DNA of 26,498 nt from a virus: positions 1-26,498 of IMG/VR virus record IMGVR_UViG_3300047352_000094; one strand, given 5' to 3'. Shown here piece by piece: positions 9,036 to 14,716 of this stretch (position 1 is the stretch's first letter; the number at the start of each line of letters is the position of its first letter). The notes under the pieces are model-generated. The model ran no database searches, had not been told where the DNA came from, and saw nothing but the letters and a program-made list of their open reading frames with translations. The translations under genes were made by a program, and so were the position numbers.

Positions 9036-9215
9036 ATGTATAAAGTAGTAACCGGGACGTGGTTTATTGATGGCAAGCGCTACGTTCGAGGCGATATGGT
9101 TGATCTAACTGCGGAGCAAGCTGTTCCACATGGAACAAATTTAGAGCTTGTGCCAGAGCCGCCAAAGCCAAAGCGAGCGCCACGGAAAAAGAAGGTGCAG
9201 ATAAGTGAAGACTAA
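9036..9215 (+). CDS. Small protein after the capsid gene
   Basis: This 59-residue gene starts at an ATG with AAGGA 6 bases upstream, immediately after the capsid terminator. Residues 1-40 look like a small beta domain (MYKVVTGTWFIDGKRYVRGD). The tail is Pro/Lys-rich (PEPPKPKRAPRKKKVQ). Short proteins with a basic tail in this position can be head-completion or decoration proteins, but I do not recognise the family. It overlaps the next gene by 11 bases. The codons for residues 30-34 (VPHGT) lie within a 16-bp near-palindrome resembling a ParB site. Confidence 0.75.
   Translation: MYKVVTGTWFIDGKRYVRGDMVDLTAEQAVPHGTNLELVPEPPKPKRAPRKKKVQISED
9122..9137. other. parS-like near-palindrome
   Basis: TGTTCCACATGGAACA has 7-bp arms (TGTTCCA/TGGAACA) around CA. 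It differs at one position from TGTTCCACGTGGAACA, the Pseudomonas-type parS motif as I recall it. It lies inside a small coding region, and function is unproven. Confidence 0.35.
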
Positions 9216-9492
9216 AGAGACATTTCACAACAACAATGACGGCACGTTTACTGTCGAAAAACAATACGACAACACGCCGTATCTCGAGCGCACACAGATG
9301 CTACGCTCTATGGGTGCTGGAAAGCTGCCAGAGTCGTGGTGTGTCGGATCGATTCCCATGCACTTGTTAGCGCAATGGATGAAAGAAGAGAACGTGTCGT
9401 GGGACGACTACGAGGGCCGGCGCAAGCTAATCATGCGTAAGCTGAATGACCCTGATTTTAAGAAGCTGCGGATTGTTGAAGGAAAGGTTTAA
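9205..9492 (+). CDS. Small head-region protein, unknown function
   Basis: This 95-residue protein starts at a GTG with GAAGG 9 bases upstream, overlapping the preceding gene by 11 bases. The first 25 residues read as a beta hairpin with a DGTFTVEKQYDNTPY stretch. The rest is helical and charged, with a conserved-looking segment around PESWCVGSIPMHLLAQWMK. There is no signal peptide or membrane segment. The position between capsid and lysis genes suggests a head or neck role, but no family is recognised. Its stop shares a base with the next start (TAATG). Confidence 0.65.
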   Translation: MKTKETFHNNNDGTFTVEKQYDNTPYLERTQMLRSMGAGKLPESWCVGSIPMHLLAQWMKEENVSWDDYEGRRKLIMRKLNDPDFKKLRIVEGKV

Positions 9493-10130
9493 TGCGTGCC
9501 TGCCTATTGCTTTTGCTATTAGCATTGCCGATAGGCGCACAAGAAGTACGCGACAGCCCTGAGATACCAGATAACCGAATTGACCCTCCTGGCAATAATT
9601 TGGAGGGCGATCTCTCTCAGCAGAACTCTAACAACAACAACTCCACCACAACGTACAACGGCAACGCACCTAAATCGATGCCGACCAGCACAGCCGTGGC
9701 TCCAACGCTTATAAGCTCCGGTGTTCAGTCATGCTTAAAAAGCACATCTAACGGCGTGCAAGGCTTTAGTTTCGGCGTGTCTCGTGGCACATATCAGCAA
9801 GATCCGTTTTGTAACCGCAGGGCAAACGCCTTGGTTTTAAGCCAGCTAGGTTTAAAGATTAGTGCGGTAAGTTTGATGTGCCAAGACCCAGATGTTTATA
9901 AGGCCATGATGGTATCTGGTAGTCCATGTCCACTAGTAGAACGTGGTAAAATTGTAGTGGGGCGTCGGAGTTATTTGAAGCTGAAAGAAAATCCAGAGCT
10001 ACATATCCCGATGTATGCAGAAAACAAGGCGTATTACGATGCCATTCTGGGTGTAGGGGAAGAAGTTGATGTCGAAGAGATGGATACTGGCAGTTTGTCT
10101 GATCGCTTCCGTGCAAGCGAAATCGAGTGA
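9492..10130 (+). CDS. Secreted Cys-containing protein, unknown function
   Basis: This 212-residue protein begins with a clear signal peptide, MRACLLLLLLALPIGA, with likely signal peptidase I cleavage before QEV. A Pro/Asn/Ser-rich linker follows (about 20-65, including NNNNSTTTYNGN). A compact domain with four further cysteines (SCLKS, PFCNRR, LMCQDP, SPCPL) follows, and these could form two disulfides in the periplasm. The C-terminus is acidic. I do not recognise the family. The start ATG overlaps the previous stop (TAATG). The last 62 bases also encode the start and signal peptide of the next gene in another frame. It lies just upstream of the lysis genes, so an envelope role during infection is possible. 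Confidence 0.7.
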   Translation: MRACLLLLLLALPIGAQEVRDSPEIPDNRIDPPGNNLEGDLSQQNSNNNNSTTTYNGNAPKSMPTSTAVAPTLISSGVQSCLKSTSNGVQGFSFGVSRGTYQQDPFCNRRANALVLSQLGLKISAVSLMCQDPDVYKAMMVSGSPCPLVERGKIVVGRRSYLKLKENPELHIPMYAENKAYYDAILGVGEEVDVEEMDTGSLSDRFRASEIE

Positions 10131-10926
10131 GCTAGACCAGCTCGTCGATTCAAGCAAAGCGCTACGTCGAACCTTCTCTAACGGTATTATTGCAGTCGGC
10201 GGCATGATGGAGTCAGCCTCTACCGGCGGCATACCTGGCAACAATATCCTCGCTAATAAAGACGCCTATATCACCTCGCAAAAACAGCTCGCTTATAACT
10301 CAGCTATAAAGGCAATGCAGGACGGCTCGTTCACTAATATGGGCGCGCAGGAGTTTTTCGATCAACAAGCTGAGGCTCAGATGGACCAGCTTGGGCAAGC
10401 AATAGATAACTATGTCGATGCGGCTACAGCTTTAATCGAGGTTGCAACCCTCTCCGATCTTGCAGAACAAAATCAAGATAGCCCAGACGACTCTGGCGCA
10501 CTCGAAGTTCAGAATTACATCAATGACAACCAAAAAGCCGTCGTCTTAACTGATGAAGAGGTCGAGACGTATAACCAATCAATGGATGACGTAGTAGCCG
10601 TCGCTCAGCAGGCTGCTAGCTTTTTCGCAGTGGCTAACGACGCAAACTTAATAGCAGAGGCTAACGACGCCGCAGCACAATACACGGCAAGCTACAGCGA
10701 GGCCGGAGACGCATTCTTTGACAACGTGGCCGGCACAGTCAGCGTAGACTTTGTATCGTACAACATGAGCGTAATGCTCGACGTGAATTCTTACTTTATG
10801 CAAGACGCTGAGATCATGTCCGTAGGCGCGCAATCGGACTTTTATTACACATCACCTGAAGGTGGTTGCTGGTTTGCGCAAGACCGAGAGGCTTGTTTAA
10901 CGGAGTTAGGTGTCTATGGCCCTTGA
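10069..10926 (+). CDS. Secreted protein, unknown function, overlaps its neighbour
   Basis: I chose the ATG at 10069 because AGGGGA ends 8 bases upstream; a TTG at 10066 adds one residue. The 285-residue product has a signal peptide (MSKRWILAVCLIASVQA, cleavage before KSS). The mature part is acidic, Ala/Asp/Asn-rich and mostly helical, with Cys only near the C-terminus (GGCWFAQDREACL), possibly one disulfide. The whole signal peptide is encoded within the 3' end of the upstream secreted gene in a different frame. The family is not recognised. Being the second exported protein in a row, it may work with its neighbour in the periplasm or outer envelope. It overlaps the next gene by 11 bases. 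Confidence 0.65.
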   Translation: MSKRWILAVCLIASVQAKSSELDQLVDSSKALRRTFSNGIIAVGGMMESASTGGIPGNNILANKDAYITSQKQLAYNSAIKAMQDGSFTNMGAQEFFDQQAEAQMDQLGQAIDNYVDAATALIEVATLSDLAEQNQDSPDDSGALEVQNYINDNQKAVVLTDEEVETYNQSMDDVVAVAQQAASFFAVANDANLIAEANDAAAQYTASYSEAGDAFFDNVAGTVSVDFVSYNMSVMLDVNSYFMQDAEIMSVGAQSDFYYTSPEGGCWFAQDREACLTELGVYGP

Positions 10927-11443
10927 AGATATAGAGGTAAATGTCGGCGGGACGCAGATTAAGGGCGTTTGGATTGCCATAGTATTTACATTTGCATCAA
11001 CTATCGGTGGCGGAATCTATGCAAGCGCTGAGTTCTTTGCACGATTAGAAGCCCTAGAAAGATCTGTGACAGGCGCTACTGCTGAGACGGCAGTTGTACA
11101 AGGTCGGTTCGATGATTTGCGTGAGGCGCAATCTGAGCGCTTACAGGGCTATCAAGTGGCTATCTCCAACATGGAACAGCAGCTAGATGATAACAACATA
11201 TCGGAGTTGCAAGGCAAATTGGCCGAGCTTGGAACTAATTTAGAGGCTATAATGAAAGCACAGCAAGATCTGTTAGATTTGCGCGATCGTATTGCGGCTG
11301 TAGAGAAGTCTAATTCGGAGGCTGTGCTGACGGTAAATAACCGGGTGCAGTCATTAGAGAAGACGGAGCGCGTTCTCAAGCGCGTGGACAAAGAGATCGA
11401 GAACCTTTGGACGGCTCTCGACTCGTTACCATTTAGTAGGTGA
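10916..11443 (+). CDS. Membrane-anchored coiled-coil protein of the lysis region
   Basis: The ATG at 10916 is preferred, with AGG and GGAG just upstream; a GTG at 10910 would add two residues. The 175-residue product has one hydrophobic segment at about residues 16-39 (VWIAIVFTFASTIGGGIY). A long coiled-coil region then runs almost to the end (about 45-165), ending in IENLWTALDS. The topology is an N-terminal anchor and a rod-like domain, probably in the periplasm. It begins the lysis cassette, ahead of the XhlA-like protein, holin and endolysin. An anchored coiled coil could act like an inner-membrane spanin, but I see no outer-membrane partner, so this is only a suggestion. Confidence 0.6.
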   Translation: MALEDIEVNVGGTQIKGVWIAIVFTFASTIGGGIYASAEFFARLEALERSVTGATAETAVVQGRFDDLREAQSERLQGYQVAISNMEQQLDDNNISELQGKLAELGTNLEAIMKAQQDLLDLRDRIAAVEKSNSEAVLTVNNRVQSLEKTERVLKRVDKEIENLWTALDSLPFSR

Positions 11444-11447
11444 GGCT

Positions 11448-11678
11448 ATGGACGTTGGTCAAGAGGCATTGATTAAACTAGAGGCACACGAAAAAGAGTG
11501 CCTTGTCAGATACACAAACATCCAGAAGACGCTCGACGATCACCATGATCGTTTTGATAAGCTAGAGAACAAAGCTGAGTCTGGATTTAAGCGTATCGAA
11601 AATCTACTAATGTATGGCGGCACGTTTGCCCTTACAGTTATCGGCCTTCTCATTACTGCTTTAGGAATCATGGACTAA
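11448..11678 (+). CDS. XhlA-like membrane-associated lysis protein
   Basis: This 76-residue protein has an amphipathic charged coiled-coil region (about 1-52, including HHDRFDKLENKAESGFKRIE) and one C-terminal membrane helix (about 53-73, YGGTFALTVIGLLITALGI). That order matches the XhlA-type haemolysin/holin-accessory family, which helps the holin disrupt the inner membrane. It lies four bases after the coiled-coil protein and shares a base with the holin start (TAATG). The family call rests on architecture and length, not on catalytic residues. Confidence 0.65.
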   Translation: MDVGQEALIKLEAHEKECLVRYTNIQKTLDDHHDRFDKLENKAESGFKRIENLLMYGGTFALTVIGLLITALGIMD

Positions 11679-12052
11679 TGCTACAAGCTCTCATAGGACC
11701 ACTTACTGGGCTTATTGGCGACCACTTCAAGCGCAAGGCTGAAGAAAAGCAAGCCACACATGAAAGAAAACTACAAGTCATTCAAAGCGACGCCTCTTGG
11801 GAAAACAAGATGGCCGATGCCACACAAAGTTCATGGAAAGACGAGTTCTGGACGATTATACTTGCGCTGCCGCTGATGGCTATCAGTTTCGGCGTAATTA
11901 CAGACAACTCTGAGGTGATTGAACGTGTCCGCATGGGATTTGAAGTTCTTGGCGAACTTGACGACTGGTATACTTACTTGCTGTTTCTGGCTATTTCTGC
12001 CAGTTTTGGTTTGCGCTCCGCTGATAAGCTAATGAACCTACGGAAAAAGTAA
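11678..12052 (+). CDS. Holin, GTA-type three-segment family
   Basis: This 124-residue protein looks like the three-TM holin family first named from gene transfer agents. The N-terminal MLQALIGPLTGLIGDHFKRKAEE is weakly hydrophobic and is followed by a charged linker. The motif SWKDEFWTIILALPLMAIS opens the second membrane segment, and TYLLFLAISASFGLRSADK forms the third. Such proteins accumulate in the inner membrane and form the lesion that lets the endolysin reach the cell wall. It sits between the XhlA-like and endolysin genes, with one-base overlaps on both sides. Confidence 0.8.
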   Translation: MLQALIGPLTGLIGDHFKRKAEEKQATHERKLQVIQSDASWENKMADATQSSWKDEFWTIILALPLMAISFGVITDNSEVIERVRMGFEVLGELDDWYTYLLFLAISASFGLRSADKLMNLRKK

Positions 12053-12408
12053 TGTTTAAGCACTTCAGACTCGAAGAATTTAACTGCACACACACTAACG
12101 CCAACGAGATGGATGAGGCGTTTTTGCATCGCCTAGATGAGTTGCGAGAAAAGTGCGGATTCCCCTTTAAGATAACGTCAGGTTATCGCGATGCCTCTCA
12201 CCCTAATGAGGTCGTTAAGGCCGCCCCCGGTACTGGAACACACTGCCAGGGCATCGCTGCCGACATAGCAGTAAGCAACGGTGTAGAGCGTATGAACATT
12301 GTCCACGAAGCCCTCAAGATGGGCTTTGGAGGAATAGGTATTGCCAAGAGCTTTATACACGTCGACGATAGAACAACCACACCAGTATTGTGGACTTACA
12401 GTAGCTGA
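12052..12408 (+). CDS. Endolysin, peptidase M15A family
   Basis: This 118-residue protein is a single-domain M15 zinc peptidase that would cut peptide cross-links in peptidoglycan. The substrate-side motif SGYRD is at 43-47. Predicted zinc ligands are His64 and Asp71 in THCQGIAADI and His103 in FIHVDD, the family's H-x6-D ... H pattern. No signal peptide or cell-wall binding domain is present, so release through the adjacent holin is expected. It starts at TAATG on the holin stop and is the last gene of the lysis operon. About 90 bases of operator-rich DNA follow. Confidence 0.88.
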   Translation: MFKHFRLEEFNCTHTNANEMDEAFLHRLDELREKCGFPFKITSGYRDASHPNEVVKAAPGTGTHCQGIAADIAVSNGVERMNIVHEALKMGFGGIGIAKSFIHVDDRTTTPVLWTYSS

Positions 12409-12422
12409 AACCCATATAAATA

Positions 12423-12439
12423 ATAACAAGGGTTGTTAT
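12423..12439. promoter_or_regulatory. Operator 1: ATAACAA-N3-TTGTTAT
   Basis: A perfect 7-bp inverted repeat with a GGG spacer. The same arms with the same 3-base spacing recur at 18014-18030. The right arm overlaps the likely extended -10 of the early promoter. A dimeric repressor or activator binding site is inferred. Confidence 0.65.
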
Positions 12440-12461
12440 ATATAACATAAGCTGTTATCTT
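12433..12461 (+). promoter_or_regulatory. Putative early promoter
   Basis: Two readings are possible. One is an extended -10, TGT followed by TATATA (12437-12442), inside the operator. The other is TTGTTA (12433-12438) as -35 with a 17-base spacer to TATCTT (12456-12461) as -10. Either would drive the genes from 12499. In both cases a protein on the operator would block it. Confidence 0.45.
12434..12458. promoter_or_regulatory. Additional half-site cluster next to operator 1
   Basis: TGTTATATATAACA (12434-12447) is a perfect 14-bp palindrome sharing its left arm with operator 1. ATAACA (12442-12447) and TGTTAT (12453-12458) form a further inverted pair with a 5-base spacer. The region thus has four spaced half-sites, suggesting cooperative binding. 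Confidence 0.5.
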
Positions 12462-12465
12462 TTCT

Positions 12466-12487
12466 CTTGTGCAATGTCGCACACAAG
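12466..12487 (+). other. Leader hairpin before the early operon
   Basis: CTTGTG (12466-12471) can pair with CACAAG (12482-12487), with inner GTGC/GCAC as an alternative. The stem ends at the AGGGAG ribosome binding site (12486-12491), so folding could affect initiation at 12499. Confidence 0.35.
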
Positions 12488-12498
12488 GGAGATAACTT

Positions 12499-12837
12499 AT
12501 GTCTAGAAAAATAGATGTCATGTATGACGCTGTAGATCTTTACGACCAGGTAGGTGGTGATCTTGGCCGTATAGACGAGTTCAGCATGGAAGATCGCGGC
12601 TACCTTATTCTTGAGGTCGAAGAGCAGTATGGCGAGATCCTGTCTGAGGCTCTACTGCGTGCTAACAACCCAGCAGAATTCATCGTAAACCTGTTTGCTC
12701 CTGAGCGCCCTGCTGACCCGTTTATTGACGGCTTACGGGACACGCTTTGGGATTACGCTCGCCCTACCATCGAGGAAAACTTAGGTTATGCCTTCGACAT
12801 CATCATTAACTCGCGCGCTTACGGAGGTGACCTGTAA
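12499..12837 (+). CDS. First early-operon gene, unknown function
   Basis: This 112-residue acidic protein starts at an ATG with a strong AGGGAG site 7 bases upstream. It is mainly helical, with segments such as IDVMYDAVDLYDQVGGDLGR and DYARPTIEENLGYAFDIII and no membrane span. Being the first gene behind an operator-controlled promoter, it is expected to be made early. Acidic proteins of this size and position are often host-takeover or anti-defence factors, but nothing in the sequence proves that. No family is recognised. Its stop overlaps the next start (TAATG), placing it in one operon with the recombination genes. Confidence 0.65.
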   Translation: MSRKIDVMYDAVDLYDQVGGDLGRIDEFSMEDRGYLILEVEEQYGEILSEALLRANNPAEFIVNLFAPERPADPFIDGLRDTLWDYARPTIEENLGYAFDIIINSRAYGGDL

Positions 12838-13088
12838 TGCTTGACTATAACGAGGTGCTGGAAGAAAGCTGGAAGAAAACACACCAGCTACTTGCAAGGG
12901 AGTTTCGCCACGGCTTCGAGGCTGGTTACTTTGGGCGATACATGGATATCAAGCCACGAATGAGTGATGCGTACTCGCAAGGGTATGCGCATGGCTCTGA
13001 TCTGGCTCGACAGGAGTACGCGGCATCTGCGGCTCCAGAACAGGGTTACGAGGACGTGACCTACGAAGAAATGGCAAAAGGAGCCTAG
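12837..13088 (+). CDS. Small early-operon protein, unknown function
   Basis: This 83-residue protein starts at the TAATG junction, with GGAGGTGA about 7 bases upstream. It is rich in Tyr, Glu and Ala. It contains two similar helical pieces, FRHGFEAGYFGRYMDIKPR and YSQGYAHGSDLARQEYA, a G-Y-x(n)-G-x-D type repeat. There is no signal peptide, membrane segment or enzyme motif. It lies between an acidic unknown protein and the annealing-type recombinase. I do not recognise it. Confidence 0.6.
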   Translation: MLDYNEVLEESWKKTHQLLAREFRHGFEAGYFGRYMDIKPRMSDAYSQGYAHGSDLARQEYAASAAPEQGYEDVTYEEMAKGA

Positions 13089-13090
13089 TT

Positions 13091-13684
13091 ATGGATGGAG
13101 TAGTAAAGATTCACGGCAAAGAGTACAAGACTGTAGCACTAAGGGTCACAGAGTTTCGGGCGAAGCATCCTGATTACACGATTTCAACTGAGCTTGTGGA
13201 GGCTAACGATGTGCTGGTGATCATGAAGGCCAGTATCTTAGATAACGAGGGCCGGCTATTGGCTACTGGTTACTCAGAAGAGGTGCGGTCTGCGAGTAAG
13301 ATAAACGCCACCTCAGCACTTGAGAATGCAGAGACCTCTGCGATCGGTCGATGTCTAAGCGCGCTAGGGTTTGGTGGCACAGAGTACGCGTCTGCCGATG
13401 AGGTAGCTAACGCTATCCAGCAACAGCAAGACACTGGGCCTATCATGGCTCACAACGAAGCACTACAGCGTAATTATGCGTCTGTGTACTTCATCAAAGA
13501 ACACCTTGCTCTTCGCGCATGGGAATCCGTAGCGGAGGCATGGGGTGAGATCACTAATGACGACAAGAAGGCACTGTGGGTTGCACCTAGCAAGGGCGGC
13601 ATCTTCACGACTGCTGAGCGTAGTGATCTGAAATCTGACGAGTTCAACCAAGCTAGAAAGTTAATTTTAGGAGAAACAGCATGA
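13091..13684 (+). CDS. Putative single-strand annealing recombinase (ERF/Rad52-like)
   Basis: This 197-residue protein starts at an ATG with AAGGAG 7 bases upstream. The N-terminal two-thirds resembles phage annealing proteins. A beta-rich start (IHGKEYKTVALRVTEFRAKH) is followed by a segment with VLVIMKASILDNEGRLLATG. The characteristic SALENAETSAIGRCLSALGF then ASADEVANAI follow (about 75-110). Such proteins pair complementary single strands during phage recombination and replication. The C-terminal 70 residues are helical and divergent. It overlaps the SSB-tailed gene by ATGA, and that pairing supports a recombination role. The exact superfamily (ERF, Rad52 or Sak) cannot be settled by eye. 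Confidence 0.55.
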   Translation: MDGVVKIHGKEYKTVALRVTEFRAKHPDYTISTELVEANDVLVIMKASILDNEGRLLATGYSEEVRSASKINATSALENAETSAIGRCLSALGFGGTEYASADEVANAIQQQQDTGPIMAHNEALQRNYASVYFIKEHLALRAWESVAEAWGEITNDDKKALWVAPSKGGIFTTAERSDLKSDEFNQARKLILGETA

Positions 13685-13977
13685 ACAGCAACATAACTTT
13701 TGTAAATGAAATGATCTGCAAGAGAAACGCAGACGCACCTGACTACGTTATCTGCAAGGTATCAATGAAGAAGTCGGAGATGGTGCCATTTTTAAACTCT
13801 CAACCGGGCGAATGGGTAAACGTCGAGGTGCTAAAGGCAAAGGCAAGCGATAAGCTCTATGCCAAGCTAGACACTTGGGAGCCAGACCCGGCGAAGGTCC
13901 ACGCTGACGGTGTGAAGCAAGTTAAACAAACCCTCGCAAAGCCATCGGATGAGTTTTCAGATGACATACCCTTTTAA
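13681..13977 (+). CDS. Small SSB-like protein with acidic DDIPF tail
   Basis: This 98-residue protein starts at an ATG (AGGAG upstream) overlapping the recombinase stop. Its last residues, SDEFSDDIPF, match the acidic tip of bacterial single-stranded DNA binding proteins, which docks repair and replication enzymes. The body is beta-rich and basic (for example WVNVEVLKAKASDKLYAKLD). It is shorter than a normal SSB, which is about 150-180 residues. It may be a minimal ssDNA-binding protein or a decoy using the SSB tip to recruit host factors. The codons for the tip also encode the start of the next gene in another frame. Confidence 0.55.
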   Translation: MNSNITFVNEMICKRNADAPDYVICKVSMKKSEMVPFLNSQPGEWVNVEVLKAKASDKLYAKLDTWEPDPAKVHADGVKQVKQTLAKPSDEFSDDIPF

Positions 13978-14176
13978 TGTAGGCGAGCAGCTCGCGAAGC
14001 TGCTCAAATCATGCGGCGATCCACACGGTTTCGTAATGGCTAAAGAAATGGGTGTAACGTCGATGACTATTTACAGGTGGAAGAAGTCGCCTGATATGAA
14101 GCTAGGTCGCATAGTCGATATAGCGGAATACTTTGGCATGACTTTTGAAGAGTTCTTAGATTGGGAGGAAACATGA
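13949..14176 (+). CDS. Small HTH DNA-binding protein (Cro/CI-like), candidate regulator
   Basis: This 75-residue protein, or 71 if the ATG at 13961 is used, contains one helix-turn-helix. The segment is GFVMAKEMGVTSMTIYRWKK, followed by MKLGRIVDIAEYFGMTFEEF, the typical fold order of phage Cro/CI-type regulators. The first start overlaps the SSB-like gene by 29 bases; neither start has a strong ribosome binding site, suggesting coupling. It has no dimerisation or cleavage domain, so it is Cro-like rather than a full CI. It is the best regulator candidate in the window for the two ATAACAA operators. This assignment is inference only. Confidence 0.7.
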   Translation: MSFQMTYPFNVGEQLAKLLKSCGDPHGFVMAKEMGVTSMTIYRWKKSPDMKLGRIVDIAEYFGMTFEEFLDWEET

Positions 14177-14400
14177 GTCAATCAATTCAAATCTTAAACC
14201 ACATGGCTAGCAAGCCTATTACGGCAATCGATGCTCTGCAGGAGTATGGCTGCTTTAGGTTGGCCGCCCGTATTAATGACCTGCGTATGCAGGGTCATCA
14301 AATACACACTGAGGTCACCACAAAGAACGGTAAGCGTTTTGCGACTTATCATCTACTAAAGAAAAGCCCCTCGGATGAGGGGCCAAAGGGAGCCACTTGA
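14173..14400 (+). CDS. Small winged-HTH protein, HTH_39-like
   Basis: The ATG at 14173 is preferred, with GGGAGGAA just upstream; a TTG at 14161 would add four residues. The 75-residue product resembles a small phage winged-helix family. ILNHMASKPITAIDALQEYG is followed by CFRLAARINDLRMQGHQIHT, then a wing (TKNGKRFATYHL). DNA binding is expected, the target unknown. It overlaps the stop of the Cro/CI-like gene. The 3' end of the coding region forms a perfect 7-bp GC hairpin. It is the last gene before a non-coding region of about 316 bases. Confidence 0.65.
   Translation: MSQSIQILNHMASKPITAIDALQEYGCFRLAARINDLRMQGHQIHTEVTTKNGKRFATYHLLKKSPSDEGPKGAT
14366..14383 (-). terminator. Perfect GC hairpin, terminator-like on the minus strand
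   Basis: GCCCCTC (14366-14372) pairs perfectly with GAGGGGC (14377-14383) around GGAT. On the + strand no T-run follows. Read on the minus strand it is followed by TTTTCTTT, giving a terminator-like signal for leftward transcripts. It also lies inside the 3' end of a + strand gene. Confidence 0.3.
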
Positions 14401-14448
14401 CCTGGTAGGTGTCATCTGTGGTAGTCTTAACTCGGCGAAGAAATAAGA

Positions 14449-14524
14449 CATGGGTAGTATACACAATAGGACGCTCTAGGACACCCCTAGACTCCCCTGT
14501 ACTACTCATGCCTTCCTTTCTTTG
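14449..14524 (+). ncRNA. Candidate structured RNA, domain 1
   Basis: CATGGGTAGTA (14449-14459) pairs with TACTACTCATG (14500-14510), 11 bp with one G-U. It encloses a perfect inner hairpin, TCTAGG/CCTAGA (14475-14480, 14486-14491). A pyrimidine-rich tract (14511-14524) follows, as in some terminators or RNA 3' ends. Confidence 0.35.
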
Positions 14525-14536
14525 TCAGAGATTACT

Positions 14537-14598
14537 GGGCGTTAGGCCGAGGAACCTAAGAACCTCGGAGCAGAGTTGACCCTCTCTATGATGCGCCC
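14537..14598 (+). ncRNA. Candidate structured RNA, domain 2 (three-way junction / pseudoknot)
   Basis: GGGCG (14537-14541) can close with CGCCC (14594-14598). Inside are CCGAGG/CCTCGG (14547-14552, 14563-14568) and AGAG/CTCT (14572-14575, 14582-14585). TTAGG (14542-14546) can also pair with CCTAA (14555-14559) in the loop of the middle stem, giving a pseudoknot or alternative fold. Confidence 0.35.
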
Positions 14599-14716
14599 CG
14601 CTGGTCGAGAGCAGATCAAGCGGATAGATGTCAAGATTCGATACAGTAATCATAGCTCGTCATTATTAACTAACTGATTTGCTGGAGCTTGCTCCGGCAT
14701 TAAAAGGGAAGTGTGG

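Larger units (their letters stand above)
14401..14716. other. Non-coding, structure-rich region
   Basis: No convincing gene was found on either strand over about 316 bases in an otherwise packed genome. Its left half has several strong inverted repeats, listed separately, and its right half ends in a GGAG/CTCC hairpin near 14681-14698. It separates the early recombination operon from the replication-type genes. Possible roles are a non-coding RNA, a transcription control point or a replication origin. I found no tRNA fold. Confidence 0.6.

Noticed and set aside
9122-9137. parS site as proof of plasmid-like maintenance
   Set aside because: Only one imperfect site exists, it is inside a gene, and no parAB genes are visible. 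It is reported as a curiosity only.
12409-12439. Terminator after the endolysin
   Set aside because: The inverted repeat is AT-rich with no T-run after a GC stem, and the same arms recur at 18014. An operator explains it better.
14315-14509. 64-aa minus-strand reading frame
   Set aside because: It crosses the GC hairpin and the end of a well-supported + strand gene and has no family-like sequence. It is more likely a shadow.
14590-14665. Possible tRNA, because GATTCGATAC resembles a T-loop
   Set aside because: The bases flanking the loop cannot form a T stem, and no matching acceptor or anticodon arms were found.
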